Below are positions 37,324 through 45,646 of a stretch of DNA of 51,332 nt, in pieces; the stretch's first letter is position 1, and the number at the start of each line of letters is the position of its first letter. The DNA is from Methanomicrobiales archaeon (GTDB taxonomy: Archaea > Halobacteriota > Methanomicrobia > Methanomicrobiales > Methanospirillaceae). The notes beneath the pieces are model-generated. The model did not search any database. It was not told where the DNA came from and saw only the letters and a program-made list of their open reading frames with translations. The stretch lies in the NCBI GenBank assembly GCA_013415565.1, contig JAAEET010000004.1, forward strand, positions 1 through 51,332, read 5' to 3'. The position numbers were made by a program, and so were the translations under genes.

Positions 37324-37965
37324 TCACCCGAAATGGTATACCATCTGTTCATACAGTTCTTCGATGTTCTTTCCGCCCGTGCACGATATGGAGATGACCG
37401 GATGCTGGGGAAAAGCGCTCCTGATCCGCTGGGGGGCAGCATCAGGGAGATCGATCTTGTTCGCAGCGATGATGACCGGGAGCTTCCTGCTCTCGATAAT
37501 GCCGACCATCATGATATTGACCTGCAGGAACGGGTCTTCCGTGCTGTCGAGCATGTAGATGACCCCGTCGATATCCTCACGGAGCCAGTGCATGGCCTCG
37601 GCAACTCCCTCGGTCGCCTCGCGGGCCCTGAGCACGGCCTCGTCTTTGCCGACCCCGTATTCCAGGAACTCCTTGTAATCGATCTTGGTGGTGACACCCG
37701 GGGTGTCGACGATATCAATGGTGATGCTGCTCCCGTTGTTGCCGGTGATGGTGACATCCTGTTTCCGGATGGCCCTCCGGGTTTCATGGGGGATCTCGCT
37801 CACCGGCCCGACCGTCTCACCAGTCCAGTCCCGGGCAATCCGGTTGGCAAGGGTGGTCTTCCCCGCGTTCGGGGGTCCGTAAATCCCGATACGCGTACGC
37901 CGTTTCCGGAAGAAGGCCGCCAGAAATTTCGAGACACGGCTTTTTGCCTGGACAAAAATACTCAT
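37324..37965 (-). CDS. Era-like GTPase, OapA-like
   Basis: A 213-residue small GTPase. G1 is GPPNAGKTT (30-38), the G3 region is DIVDTPGV (about 90-97), G4 is NKID (about 169-172) and G5 is probably SISCTGGKN near 195. A basic N-terminus (KSRVSKFLAAFFRKRRTR) precedes the fold and could contact membrane or RNA. Archaeal Era-like GTPases of this operon type are conserved across euryarchaea without a settled function. It is the first gene of the minus-strand operon; an AAGGT site precedes the ATG at 37965. Confidence 0.8.
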   Translation of the reverse strand: MSIFVQAKSRVSKFLAAFFRKRRTRIGIYGPPNAGKTTLANRIARDWTGETVGPVSEIPHETRRAIRKQDVTITGNNGSSITIDIVDTPGVTTKIDYKEFLEYGVGKDEAVLRAREATEGVAEAMHWLREDIDGVIYMLDSTEDPFLQVNIMMVGIIESRKLPVIIAANKIDLPDAAPQRIRSAFPQHPVISISCTGGKNIEELYEQMVYHFG

Positions 37966-38002
37966 ACCTTCCCTCAGCGCGGATGAATATCCCGGAATTG
38001 CT

Positions 38003-38084
38003 CCCGGTTTTCCCCGTTCTTTCCATATACCCTTTTGGAAAGAGATATTATTAGGTTTTGTGTGCGCCGGAACGGAAAACGGGC
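38003..38084. promoter_or_regulatory. Nested inverted repeats in the divergent spacer
   Basis: TCTTTCCA (38018-38025) and TGGAAAGA (38036-38043) are perfect inverted copies with a 10-base centre. On the minus strand that centre contains GTATA, a possible TATA box of the GTPase operon. A looser outer pair flanks it (CCCGGTTTTCCCCGTTC at 38003-38019, and GGAACGGAAAACGGGC at 38069-38084). Confidence 0.5.
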
Positions 38085-38092
38085 GAAGGAGG

Positions 38093-38101
38093 TATTATAT
38101 A
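38093..38101 (+). promoter_or_regulatory. TATA box of the CBS operon
   Basis: TATTATATA lies about 85-93 bases before the GTG at 38186, leaving a leader of roughly 60 bases that ends in the GGGGTGAT ribosome binding site (about 38175-38182). Confidence 0.55.
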
Positions 38102-38185
38102 GACAGATTATTTTAATAATGATGGCTCGCAGTAGTGGTTACTGCGTATACCATTCTCTCCGGAACGCTCTTTGGGGGTGATTGA

Positions 38186-38752
38186 GTGAAAAATTCAACG
38201 GATTCGATACGGTTTGAAACGCGGGTGCCTCTGAAGGAGGTGATGAGGAGGAATCCTACCACCATCCAGATCGAGGAGTCGGTGGCACGGGCGGCACGGG
38301 CCATGTGCCGCGATGAAGTGGGCAGCTGCATCGTGCTCCAGGACAACCTTCCCGTCGGCATCGTGACCGAAGAGGACATCAACTGCAAGGTGGTGGCCAA
38401 GGACCTGAAGCCCGGTGCGATCAGGGTCAGCGAGGTGATGAGCACCCCGCTCATCACGGTCCGGTCGGAGAAGACCGTCCGGGACGCCGCCTACATGATG
38501 ATCAAGAACCATGTCCGGCGCCTTCCGGTCGTCGACGAGGAAAACCGGGTCATCGGCATCGTGACGGTACGCGATATCCTCACGGTATCGACGGAGATCA
38601 ATGAGCTCATGAACGAACTGGTCGAGATCAACCGCATCGAGGAGGTGGAGGTGGGCATGTGCAGCAGGTGCGGGACGATGTCCGATGACCTCCGCCGTCT
38701 CGATAACGTGATGCTCTGCCCGTCCTGCAGGGAGGAGGAGCTCCTCCAATGA
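38186..38752 (+). CDS. CBS-pair protein with C-terminal Zn ribbon (CBS gene 1)
   Basis: A 188-residue protein with two CBS motifs (about residues 12-65 and 75-130), each ending in a GIVT(E/V)xDI signature, and a C-terminal zinc ribbon (CSRCG and CPSCR, about 155-180). CBS pairs (Bateman modules) bind adenosine nucleotides such as AMP, ATP or S-adenosylmethionine and report the energy state. The zinc ribbon may contact nucleic acid or a partner protein. The start is GTG at 38186 with a strong GGGGTGAT site. First of five co-directional CBS genes; it overlaps the next by four bases. Confidence 0.88.
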   Translation: MKNSTDSIRFETRVPLKEVMRRNPTTIQIEESVARAARAMCRDEVGSCIVLQDNLPVGIVTEEDINCKVVAKDLKPGAIRVSEVMSTPLITVRSEKTVRDAAYMMIKNHVRRLPVVDEENRVIGIVTVRDILTVSTEINELMNELVEINRIEEVEVGMCSRCGTMSDDLRRLDNVMLCPSCREEELLQ

Positions 38753-39492
38753 AGACGGCATCGGATTTCCTGGTGGATGTCCCCCTCCTTCACTACGATG
38801 ATCCGGTCACCCGGGCACGAAAGATCATGAGAGAGGATATCTTCCGGGAACTGTACGTCCATGACGGCCAGCGGAAGCTGCTCGGATATATCGATATCAC
38901 CGATGTGCTCCGGGTAACCGCAACCAAGTCAAATGTCACCATCCAGGGATACATCAAGGAAATCACCCCCGTATCCCCCGATGATCCGGTGCAGGACGTG
39001 CTGGTGGCCATCAGGGAGAATGCGACCGACAGCGTGCCGGTGGTGGACGGGCAGAATACCATCCTCGGCGGCGTTCTCCTCTCCGAACTGTTCCCGGTGG
39101 TCATAACCACGCAGAAACTGCGGGGATGTGTCGGGGACTGCATGTCGACCGACGTGATCACCTGCACCACCGATGATACTGCACAAAAGATCCATAACCT
39201 TATGACCGAGAGCGGCTTTACCGCATTTCCGGTAGTCAAGAAACGGAGGCTGGTAGGAATGATCTCACGCCGTGATCTCCTGAAAGACGGGCGGTGGCGC
39301 ACCGCAACCGAGAGCAGCATCCCGATCGAAGGTATCATGACCACCCCGGTCATGACGGTCTCCCCGGACGATTCGGCGGGAGATGCTGCCGCACTGATGG
39401 TAAAGCACGACATCAGCAGGCTTCCGGTCGTCGACGGTGATCGTATCGTCGGCATTATCGACCGGCACGACATCCTGAAGGTCCTCGGTTGA
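38749..39492 (+). CDS. Four-CBS protein (CBS gene 2)
   Basis: A 247-residue protein made almost entirely of four CBS motifs, that is, two Bateman modules (roughly residues 1-58, 65-125, 130-185 and 190-247). Typical endings are LLGYIDITDVL, LVGMISRRDLL and IVGIIDRHDIL. No other domain is attached. The ATGA overlap with gene 1 shows translational coupling. Nucleotide sensing is the family expectation; the controlled target is unknown. Confidence 0.88.
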   Translation: MKTASDFLVDVPLLHYDDPVTRARKIMREDIFRELYVHDGQRKLLGYIDITDVLRVTATKSNVTIQGYIKEITPVSPDDPVQDVLVAIRENATDSVPVVDGQNTILGGVLLSELFPVVITTQKLRGCVGDCMSTDVITCTTDDTAQKIHNLMTESGFTAFPVVKKRRLVGMISRRDLLKDGRWRTATESSIPIEGIMTTPVMTVSPDDSAGDAAALMVKHDISRLPVVDGDRIVGIIDRHDILKVLG

Positions 39493-39545
39493 GGGGGCCG
39501 GGATGCCCCAGAATCGCTTTTGGATACGAATAGAATGGAGGTTGG

Positions 39546-40490
39546 ATGATGCATACCAATGACCGAAATTTCAAGCAGGCAGATAAACTCCTGAAGATGC
39601 CGGGCAAACTTGACCGGGGGCCGGTCGAGTTCAAGTCCCACATCGTCGCCCGTAAAGGTGATATCATGGCAATCGCCACCCGAGAGATAATCTCAATACC
39701 CCCGACGAGCACCATCATGGGTGCCGTCGAGAAGATGACCGGGTGCGGGTTCAGGAGATTGCCGGTGGTAGATCCCGGCAGCGGAAAACTGCGGGGAATC
39801 ATCACGTCCGGTGATATCATCAATTTCATGGGCGGCGGCGACAAGTTCAACCTCGTCCAGGTGAAGCACAGCGGGAACCTCCTTGCCGCAATCAATGAAC
39901 CGGTCCGGACGATCATGACCCAGCAGCTGACCACCCTCCCCGATTCCGCCGGTATCGGGGATGCCGTGGAGCTCATCGTGAGCCGGAAGGTGGGCGGCAT
40001 GCCCATCACCGACAGCGAGGGCGTACTCGTGGGAATGGTGACCGAGCGTGATGTCATGAAGGTGCTTGCCACCGAAAAGGTCGATCTGTCGGTCAACGAC
40101 ATCATGACCACCTCACTCCGGGTTACCGATCCCGACTGTCCCATCGGGAAGGTCACCCGGGACATGACCACCCACCAGTTCCGGAGACTCCCGGTGGTGA
40201 GCGGCGATGTCCTCTACGGGATCATCACCGCGAGCGACATCATGAAATACCTGGGGACCAAGAAGGTCTTCGACCAGATGGTCACCGGTGATATTGCGGA
40301 AGTGATGGGCCTTCCGGTACGGAACCTGGTCTCATCAAACCTCGTCACCACATCGCCTGACAAGGGTGTCAACGAAGCAGCCCGCGAGATGCTGGACCGG
40401 AACGTGGGCGGACTCCCGGTCATCGAGAAGGCACGGCTTGTCGGACTGGTCACCGAGTTTGACATGGTGAGAGCGCTCGCCAGGGAGTGA
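39546..40490 (+). CDS. Four-CBS protein (CBS gene 3)
   Basis: A 314-residue protein with an about 45-residue N-terminal extension (NFKQADKLLKMPGKLDRG, then HIVARKGDIMAIATREI). Four CBS motifs follow, ending GIITSGDII, GMVTERDVM, GIITASDIM and GLVTEFDMV. A GGAGG site (39537-39541) precedes two adjacent ATG codons (39546 and 39549); either may be used. It is separated from gene 2 by 53 bases and may also have its own promoter there. The extension is unlike the other genes of the array. Confidence 0.88.
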   Translation: MMHTNDRNFKQADKLLKMPGKLDRGPVEFKSHIVARKGDIMAIATREIISIPPTSTIMGAVEKMTGCGFRRLPVVDPGSGKLRGIITSGDIINFMGGGDKFNLVQVKHSGNLLAAINEPVRTIMTQQLTTLPDSAGIGDAVELIVSRKVGGMPITDSEGVLVGMVTERDVMKVLATEKVDLSVNDIMTTSLRVTDPDCPIGKVTRDMTTHQFRRLPVVSGDVLYGIITASDIMKYLGTKKVFDQMVTGDIAEVMGLPVRNLVSSNLVTTSPDKGVNEAAREMLDRNVGGLPVIEKARLVGLVTEFDMVRALARE

Positions 40491-40496
40491 TGGCTG

Positions 40497-41336
40497 ATGA
40501 AAGCAGCAGATGTGATGACGTCTCCCGTCTTTGTGGTCGGGCCCGCTGAGAACGTGGCCCGTGCCCGGAACCTTATGCTGAAGCACCGCATATCCCGTCT
40601 CCCGGTTATCGACAACGGGAAGCTGGTCGGGATCATCACCAAGAAGGACATCGGCTACCGGCTGCGCCAGACCGAACCGGTCTGGAGGCGCCGGCCGATC
40701 GACCATATCCCGGTATCCGTGCTGATGACCCCGGATCCGGCCACGGTCGCCCCCTCTGCCGGTATCAGGGAGATCTCATCCCTGATGGTCGGGAACGACA
40801 TCAGCGGGGTGCCGGTGGTGGAGAACGGCGAGGTGGCAGGGATCGTCACCAAATCGGACCTGATGCGGTCGGCCCTGATCGGGAAGTTAACGACCCGGGT
40901 CGAGGATGTCATGGAGGATGTGATCACCATATCCCGGTACCATTCGCTGACCCACATCATCGACCTGATGCGGGAGCGGAACGATACCGTGGTGGTGATC
41001 AATAACGACGGAACCCTTGCCGGCATCATCACCCAGAGCAACCTTGCGTTCTTCTTGTACGTCAATGAGAAGATGGAACTGCCGGTGAAAGACATTACCA
41101 TGCTCCGCAAGGAGGTCCATGGCGGGCGGAAATCCTTCCGGTACGTCGTGGAGACCGCAGCGATAGCCGAGGATTTCATGTCCCGCCCGGTGATCACGAT
41201 CACGCCGGATGCCCGGCTGAGCGAGGCGGTTGACCTCATGCGGGAGAAACACATCAACAGCCTGGTCGTCATGCAGGATGACGATATCAGGGGAATCATC
41301 AAACGAGACGACATAATCAGGGAAGTGGCGAAATGA
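40497..41336 (+). CDS. Four-CBS protein (CBS gene 4)
   Basis: A 279-residue protein with four CBS motifs (ends GIITKKDIG, GIVTKSDLM, GIITQSNLA and GIIKRDDII). It begins MKAADVMTSPVFVV directly at the first motif. An internal linker near 195-220 separates the third and fourth motifs. It starts six bases after gene 3 and overlaps gene 5 by four bases. Confidence 0.88.
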   Translation: MKAADVMTSPVFVVGPAENVARARNLMLKHRISRLPVIDNGKLVGIITKKDIGYRLRQTEPVWRRRPIDHIPVSVLMTPDPATVAPSAGIREISSLMVGNDISGVPVVENGEVAGIVTKSDLMRSALIGKLTTRVEDVMEDVITISRYHSLTHIIDLMRERNDTVVVINNDGTLAGIITQSNLAFFLYVNEKMELPVKDITMLRKEVHGGRKSFRYVVETAAIAEDFMSRPVITITPDARLSEAVDLMREKHINSLVVMQDDDIRGIIKRDDIIREVAK

Positions 41337-42109
41337 GCGACGAACTTTTTATCAGGGATGTCATGTCCCGCCCGATCACCATATCGAAATCAGCAGTCAT
41401 TACCGAAGCACTCGACAAGATGCTCGACGAGGGAATCGATCCCCTCATCGTGCTGAACAACAATACCGTGGTTGGAACGGTCTCCCGGAAGAGCGTTGCC
41501 GAAAAACTGGGGACCCGGAGAAACTCGGCAATATCCCCGAACTCCATCCATGTCGCAAATACGGTCGAGGAGGACTTCACCACCGTCTACCCGGACCAGG
41601 ACATTGAGATCCTGATACCCCTCCTCCAGGCTTACAAGCTCGTCGTGGTCTACGACGACGACCACCGCCTTGTCGGGAAGGTCACCGCCCAGGATCTCCT
41701 CAAACGGTACCGCCCCGCGGTACCCCTTGCCGAGGTTATGGAGAAGGCCTGCACCATCGATACGGAAGAGCGCGTGGTGCACCTGCGGAGGAGGATGATC
41801 GACGATAATATCCTCCGGTTCATCGTGACCGACCGTGACCAGGTGGTCGGGATCGTGACCGAGACCGACGTTGCCGTCTCGATGCGGAACTTCCGGGAAG
41901 TCGTCGACGACAAGCACCAGGACCACCGGATCCGGAACCTGCTCGTCAAGGATATCATGAGCACCCCGGTGATGTCCATGGACGCCGGATCGAGTCTCGA
42001 CGAGGTGATCGACCTGATGATTGCAAAGAATATCAGCACTCTCCCCATCACCGCCGGCGACCGGCTGGCCGGGATCATCACCCGGGAATCTCTTATCAGG
42101 GCCCTCTGA
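41333..42109 (+). CDS. Four-CBS protein (CBS gene 5)
   Basis: A 258-residue protein with four CBS motifs, the first two degenerate (endings GTVSRKSVA and GKVTAQDLL), then GIVTETDVA and GIITRESLI. It begins MSDELFIRDVMSRPITI. The ATGA overlap with gene 4 shows coupling. It ends the array and is followed by a T-run at 42115-42121. Confidence 0.88.
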   Translation: MSDELFIRDVMSRPITISKSAVITEALDKMLDEGIDPLIVLNNNTVVGTVSRKSVAEKLGTRRNSAISPNSIHVANTVEEDFTTVYPDQDIEILIPLLQAYKLVVVYDDDHRLVGKVTAQDLLKRYRPAVPLAEVMEKACTIDTEERVVHLRRRMIDDNILRFIVTDRDQVVGIVTETDVAVSMRNFREVVDDKHQDHRIRNLLVKDIMSTPVMSMDAGSSLDEVIDLMIAKNISTLPITAGDRLAGIITRESLIRAL

Positions 42110-42114
42110 TCCTC

Positions 42115-42121
42115 TTTTTTT
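42115..42121 (+). terminator. T-run ending the CBS operon
   Basis: Seven T residues begin six bases after the stop of the last CBS gene. Confidence 0.5.
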
Positions 42122-42189
42122 CCCGCCGGGTCCCCGGAATTTACGGGGGAATTATTATCTGGAAGCAATGGAAACGTGATTCCGAGAAC

Positions 42190-43155
42190 ATGGCGCTGAC
42201 ACCGACCGATCCGGTAGTTCCCCAGGCGAACGTGGCCGACCTCCTTGACGGGATGAGCAGGACCGGCTTCCAGGGCCGGAGGCTCGGAGAATCATTTTCG
42301 ATCTGGCAGGAGATGCTCGGCGATCCCGGCTGCACGATCCTGCTCGGTCTATCGGGGGCGATGATCCCGGCCGGGATGCAGCGGTGCCTCATGACCCTGG
42401 CAGAACGGCACTACGTCGACGCCATAGTCTCCACGGGGGCCAACATCTTCCATGATCTCTGCGAGCACTTCGGGATCCGCCATTACCGGGGCCACCACCA
42501 CGTGGATGACGGGGAGCTCTTCCGGCAGGGCATCGACCGGATCTTCGACGTCTTCGCCTACGAGAAGGAATTCAGGGGCGTCGATGCGCGGATTTCTGAA
42601 TTCGCCCGTGAGATCGCCCCGTTCTCGGGATCTTCGGCTGAGTTCATCCGGAAGCTCGGGGAGTTCGCCGTCAGGGAACAGCCGGATGGAGTATCACTGA
42701 CCGCCACCTGCTTCAGGGAAAAGATCCCCGTGTTCGTTCCGGCCCTGGCCGATTCCTCGATCGGGATCGGGCTCGTGATGGCCCGGAGGGAAGGGGTGGC
42801 CGTGGACGTTGACCAGCTGGCCGATGCCGACGAGATCACCCGGTTCGTGGAGGGTTCACCGAAGACCGGTGTCATTTATATCGGCGGTGGCGTGCCCAAG
42901 AATTTCATCCAGCAGACCCAGGTCATCGCCTCCATCCATGAGGCCGGTCTGGAGGGACATGCCTATGCCATCCAGTACACCACCGATGCCCCTCACTGGG
43001 GAGGGCTCTCGGGATGCACCTTTGAGGAGGCAATCTCCTGGGGCAAGGAGACTCCGGAATGCCCCCGGGTCCAGGTCTTCTGCGATGCAACCATCGCGCT
43101 GCCGATCGTTACCTCGGCACTCGTTGCCCGGGATATCAGGCGGCGGAAATCCTGA
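42190..43155 (+). CDS. dys: Deoxyhypusine synthase
   Basis: A 321-residue enzyme that uses NAD and spermidine to make deoxyhypusine on the translation factor aIF5A. Signatures are LLGLSGAMIPAGMQ, ISTGANIFHDL-like STGANIFHDL, the FVPALADSSIG loop, YIGGGVPKNFI, and the catalytic Lys286 in EEAISWGKE near the C-terminus. Presence of that Lys supports true synthase activity rather than an inactive homologue. It stands alone between the CBS array and the ribosomal operon. Confidence 0.93.
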   Translation: MALTPTDPVVPQANVADLLDGMSRTGFQGRRLGESFSIWQEMLGDPGCTILLGLSGAMIPAGMQRCLMTLAERHYVDAIVSTGANIFHDLCEHFGIRHYRGHHHVDDGELFRQGIDRIFDVFAYEKEFRGVDARISEFAREIAPFSGSSAEFIRKLGEFAVREQPDGVSLTATCFREKIPVFVPALADSSIGIGLVMARREGVAVDVDQLADADEITRFVEGSPKTGVIYIGGGVPKNFIQQTQVIASIHEAGLEGHAYAIQYTTDAPHWGGLSGCTFEEAISWGKETPECPRVQVFCDATIALPIVTSALVARDIRRRKS

Positions 43156-43201
43156 CTTCTTTTCCGGTGCCGGCGCACTGACCCAAAGGGTTAATACCCG
43201 T

Positions 43202-43235
43202 CCATTCCAATAATGGTGCACCATTCATGGAGTGG
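43202..43235. repeat. 34-bp near-perfect palindrome before tRNA-Ser
   Basis: The core AATGGTGCACCATT (43212-43225) is a perfect 14-base palindrome. Outside it CCATTCCA (43202-43209) mirrors TGGAGTGG (43228-43235) around the same centre, so 14 of 17 base pairs match. It lies between the end of the deoxyhypusine synthase gene and tRNA-Ser, and could be a terminator hairpin, a protein-binding site or part of the promoter of the downstream operon. Confidence 0.75.
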
Positions 43236-43278
43236 CACCGTCCGGTGCTGCGAGTGTCGATACGACGCGAGTTTCTCT

Positions 43279-43363
43279 GTTGAGGTAGCCAAGCCTGGTA
43301 TGGCGCAGGTTTGCTAAACCTGTGTCCCCCTGGGACTCGAGGGTTCAAATCCCTCCCTCAGCG
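43279..43363 (+). tRNA. tRNA-Ser(GCU)
   Basis: The acceptor arms GTTGAGG (43279-43285) and CCTCAGC (43356-43362) pair. The anticodon stem CAGGT/ACCTG holds the loop TTGCTAA with anticodon GCT (43313-43315). A 16-base long variable arm (43323-43338) is typical for Ser. The T-arm is GAGGG/CCCTC around TTCAAAT. Discriminator G; CCA is not encoded. It sits 28 bases before rps13 and may share its transcript. Confidence 0.95.
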
Positions 43364-43391
43364 CTCAAGAATCTCAGTCACGGAGGATTGG

Positions 43392-43844
43392 ATGGCTCAG
43401 GAAGAAGAGATCAAGTATTTCGTCCGGATCAGCAATACTGACCTCGACGGGACAAAGCCGGTCCACATTGCGCTGACCGGTATTCCCGGTGTGGGAATGC
43501 ACACGGCCCAGGTCATAGCAACGCTGGCAAAGGTTGACGAGAAGGAACTGATGGGGCGCATCACTGACGAGGACGTCGACCGTATCCGCGAGGTCGTCGA
43601 CTCCTACGTATCAAGAGTACCCCCGTGGATGATGAACAGGCCGAAAGATGTCTATACCGGTGAGCCGAGGCACATCTTCGGCACCGATGTCTCCATGGCG
43701 CGGGAAGAGGACATCAACATCATGAGGAAGATCCGCTGCTATAAGGGCATCAGGCACGAGACCGGCCAGAAGGTCCGCGGCCAGCGGACGAAGTCCACCG
43801 GAAGGACCGGGCTGACGGTCGGCGTGAAGCGGAAGAAGGACTAA
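43392..43844 (+). CDS. rps13: Ribosomal protein S13 (uS13)
   Basis: A 150-residue small-subunit head protein that contacts the large subunit and the P-site tRNA. Recognised by [21 protein letters not shown] (split as [10 protein letters not shown] and ALTGIPGVG), [20 protein letters not shown] and the basic C-terminal [13 protein letters not shown]. The ATG at 43392 follows CGGAGG. First protein gene of the conserved archaeal rps13-rps4-rps11-rpoD operon. Confidence 0.97.
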   Translation: MAQEEEIKYFVRISNTDLDGTKPVHIALTGIPGVGMHTAQVIATLAKVDEKELMGRITDEDVDRIREVVDSYVSRVPPWMMNRPKDVYTGEPRHIFGTDVSMAREEDINIMRKIRCYKGIRHETGQKVRGQRTKSTGRTGLTVGVKRKKD

Positions 43845-43857
43845 TCCAGGTGATTGC

Positions 43858-44403
43858 ATGGGATACCCGGGAAAGAACCATAAATCTTACCAGACCCCCA
43901 AACGCCCCTTCGAGAAGACACGGATCGAGGAGGAGAGCAAGATGGTCATCGAGTACGGGCTCCGGAACAAGCGCGAAGTATGGAAAGCCCAGAGTTACCT
44001 CCGGCGCTACCGGAAGGCTGCCCGTGACCTCCTCGCCCTGATGTCCACCGGGACGGACCAGGAACGTTTCGAGGCAAAGAAGGGCGAGCTCATCGGCCAC
44101 ATGCAGCGGATGGGCCTGCTCGGTCCTGACGCCGATATCGATGACGTGCTGGCGCTGAAAACGCCGCAGGCGCTTGAAAGAAGGCTCCAGACGCTGGTAC
44201 ACCGGCAGGGGCTTGCCCGTTCACCGAAGCAGGCACGCCAGCTCATCACCCACGGGCATATCGCGATCAGCGGAAGAAGGGTCAGCATCCCCGGCTACCG
44301 CGTGACCCGGACCGAGGAGAGCCAGATCTCGTACTACGGCAGGTCGCCGCTCAATGTCGCCGACCATGCCGAGCGGGCGCGGATCACCAGGACAGGGAGA
44401 TAA
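43858..44403 (+). CDS. rps4: Ribosomal protein S4 (uS4)
   Basis: A 181-residue primary 16S rRNA-binding protein of the 30S body. It begins [18 protein letters not shown] and has the S4 RNA-binding domain at about 104-165 ([18 protein letters not shown], then [19 protein letters not shown]). AGGTGATT precedes the ATG at 43858. Position between S13 and S11 is the usual archaeal order. Confidence 0.97.
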   Translation: MGYPGKNHKSYQTPKRPFEKTRIEEESKMVIEYGLRNKREVWKAQSYLRRYRKAARDLLALMSTGTDQERFEAKKGELIGHMQRMGLLGPDADIDDVLALKTPQALERRLQTLVHRQGLARSPKQARQLITHGHIAISGRRVSIPGYRVTRTEESQISYYGRSPLNVADHAERARITRTGR

Positions 44404-44405
44404 CC

Positions 44406-44801
44406 ATGGCAGCAGAGAAGGAAAAATGGGGAATCGCCCACATCTACGCCTCGTTCAACAACACCATCATCACCATCACCGACCTCTCGGGTGCCGAAAC
44501 CGTCACCAAGAGCAGCGGCGGCATGGTGGTCAAGCAGGACCGGAACGAGAGCTCGCCTTACGCCGCGATGCAGATGGCCTCGAATGTTGCCCAGACGGCG
44601 AGAGAGAAGGGCATTGTCGGTGTCCATGTCAAGGTACGGGCGCCGGGCCGCGGAAAGCAGCGGAGCCCCGGGCCGGGTGCCCAGGCGGCCATCCGTGCCC
44701 TGGCCCGCGCCGGCATGAGGATCGGGCGGATAGAGGATGTCACCCCCGTCCCCCATGACTCGATACGTGCCAAGGGCGGACGGCGGGGAAGGAGAGTCTG
44801 A
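44406..44801 (+). CDS. rps11: Ribosomal protein S11 (uS11)
   Basis: A 131-residue 30S platform protein. It has [22 protein letters not shown] at its start (given in part: [13 protein letters not shown]) and the conserved [19 protein letters not shown] and basic end [12 protein letters not shown]. It starts two bases after the rps4 stop, and its stop overlaps the rpoD start by one base. Confidence 0.97.
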   Translation: MAAEKEKWGIAHIYASFNNTIITITDLSGAETVTKSSGGMVVKQDRNESSPYAAMQMASNVAQTAREKGIVGVHVKVRAPGRGKQRSPGPGAQAAIRALARAGMRIGRIEDVTPVPHDSIRAKGGRRGRRV

Positions 44802-45646
44802 TGGAGATCGTATTTTCCATGCTCGATGACCAGATCGCCCGCTTCAGGCTCGGGGAGAGCACCACAGCCTTCGCCAACTCCCTGCGGAGGGCAATGATCA
44901 GCGAGGTGCCCACCCTCGCCATCGAGGATGTGAAGATCTACGACAATACGAGTGCTCTCTTCGACGAGATGCTGGCCCACCGCATCGGCCTGATCCCGAT
45001 CAGGACCGAAGAAGGGTGCTTTGTTCCGCGGGATGCCTGCACCTGCGGAGGGGAGGGGTGTCCGTCCTGCAGCGTTCTCTTCACCCTGAGCGTGGAAGGC
45101 CCGGGTATGGTCACGTCAAACGATCTCATCCCGCAGGACCCGCGGATCGGACCTTCCAGTCCCGATATCCCCATTGTCAAGCTCATCAAGGACCAGAAGG
45201 TGGTGCTGGAAGCCCGTGCCGTTGTTTCCCGGGGAAGGGAGCATGCCAAGTGGCAGCCCACCACCGCATGCGGGTTCAAGAACTACCCGGTCATCACCAT
45301 CAATGACCGGTGCGACGCCTGCGGGCAGTGCGTGGACGAATGCCCGCGGGATATCCTCGAGATCCGGGGAGGACGCGTGGCCGTGGTTGAGGGCAGGCTC
45401 GAATCCTGCTCACTCTGCCGGCTCTGCGAACGGGCATGCCTGAACACCGGGATCGGTGAGGAGGCCGGAATCACCGTCAGGAGCGATGAGACCCGGTTTC
45501 TCTTCGTTGTCGAAGGGGACGGGTCGCTTCCGGCAAAGAGCATCATCAGGCAGGGACTTGACTACCTCAGGACGCAGTCCCTGGAACTAACAGCACAGAT
45601 AAACGAGATATCAGGAGAGACCCGGGATGAACACGATGAAGAGTAG
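44801..45646 (+). CDS. rpoD: RNA polymerase subunit D with two ferredoxin-type cluster sites
   Basis: A 281-residue Rpo3 (alpha-like) subunit, which forms the assembly platform of archaeal RNA polymerase with subunits L, N and P. The alpha-like parts are residues 1-165 and about 220-281. Between them lies an insert with two complete 4Fe-4S-type sets: C171-x2-C174-x2-C177-x3-C181 and C203-x2-C206-x2-C209-x3-C213. Many archaeal RpoD proteins keep only one set or none; methanogen forms with two are known. The cluster may link polymerase assembly to redox or oxygen state. A further Cys group (C73, C80, C82, C87, C90) lies near residue 80. Its end overlaps the rpl18e start. Confidence 0.97.
   Translation: MEIVFSMLDDQIARFRLGESTTAFANSLRRAMISEVPTLAIEDVKIYDNTSALFDEMLAHRIGLIPIRTEEGCFVPRDACTCGGEGCPSCSVLFTLSVEGPGMVTSNDLIPQDPRIGPSSPDIPIVKLIKDQKVVLEARAVVSRGREHAKWQPTTACGFKNYPVITINDRCDACGQCVDECPRDILEIRGGRVAVVEGRLESCSLCRLCERACLNTGIGEEAGITVRSDETRFLFVVEGDGSLPAKSIIRQGLDYLRTQSLELTAQINEISGETRDEHDEE

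Noticed and set aside
37966-38185. Replication origin
   Set aside because: Only loose similarity of the inverted repeats to origin boxes; no orc1/cdc6 gene and no array of repeats. Left as a regulatory observation.
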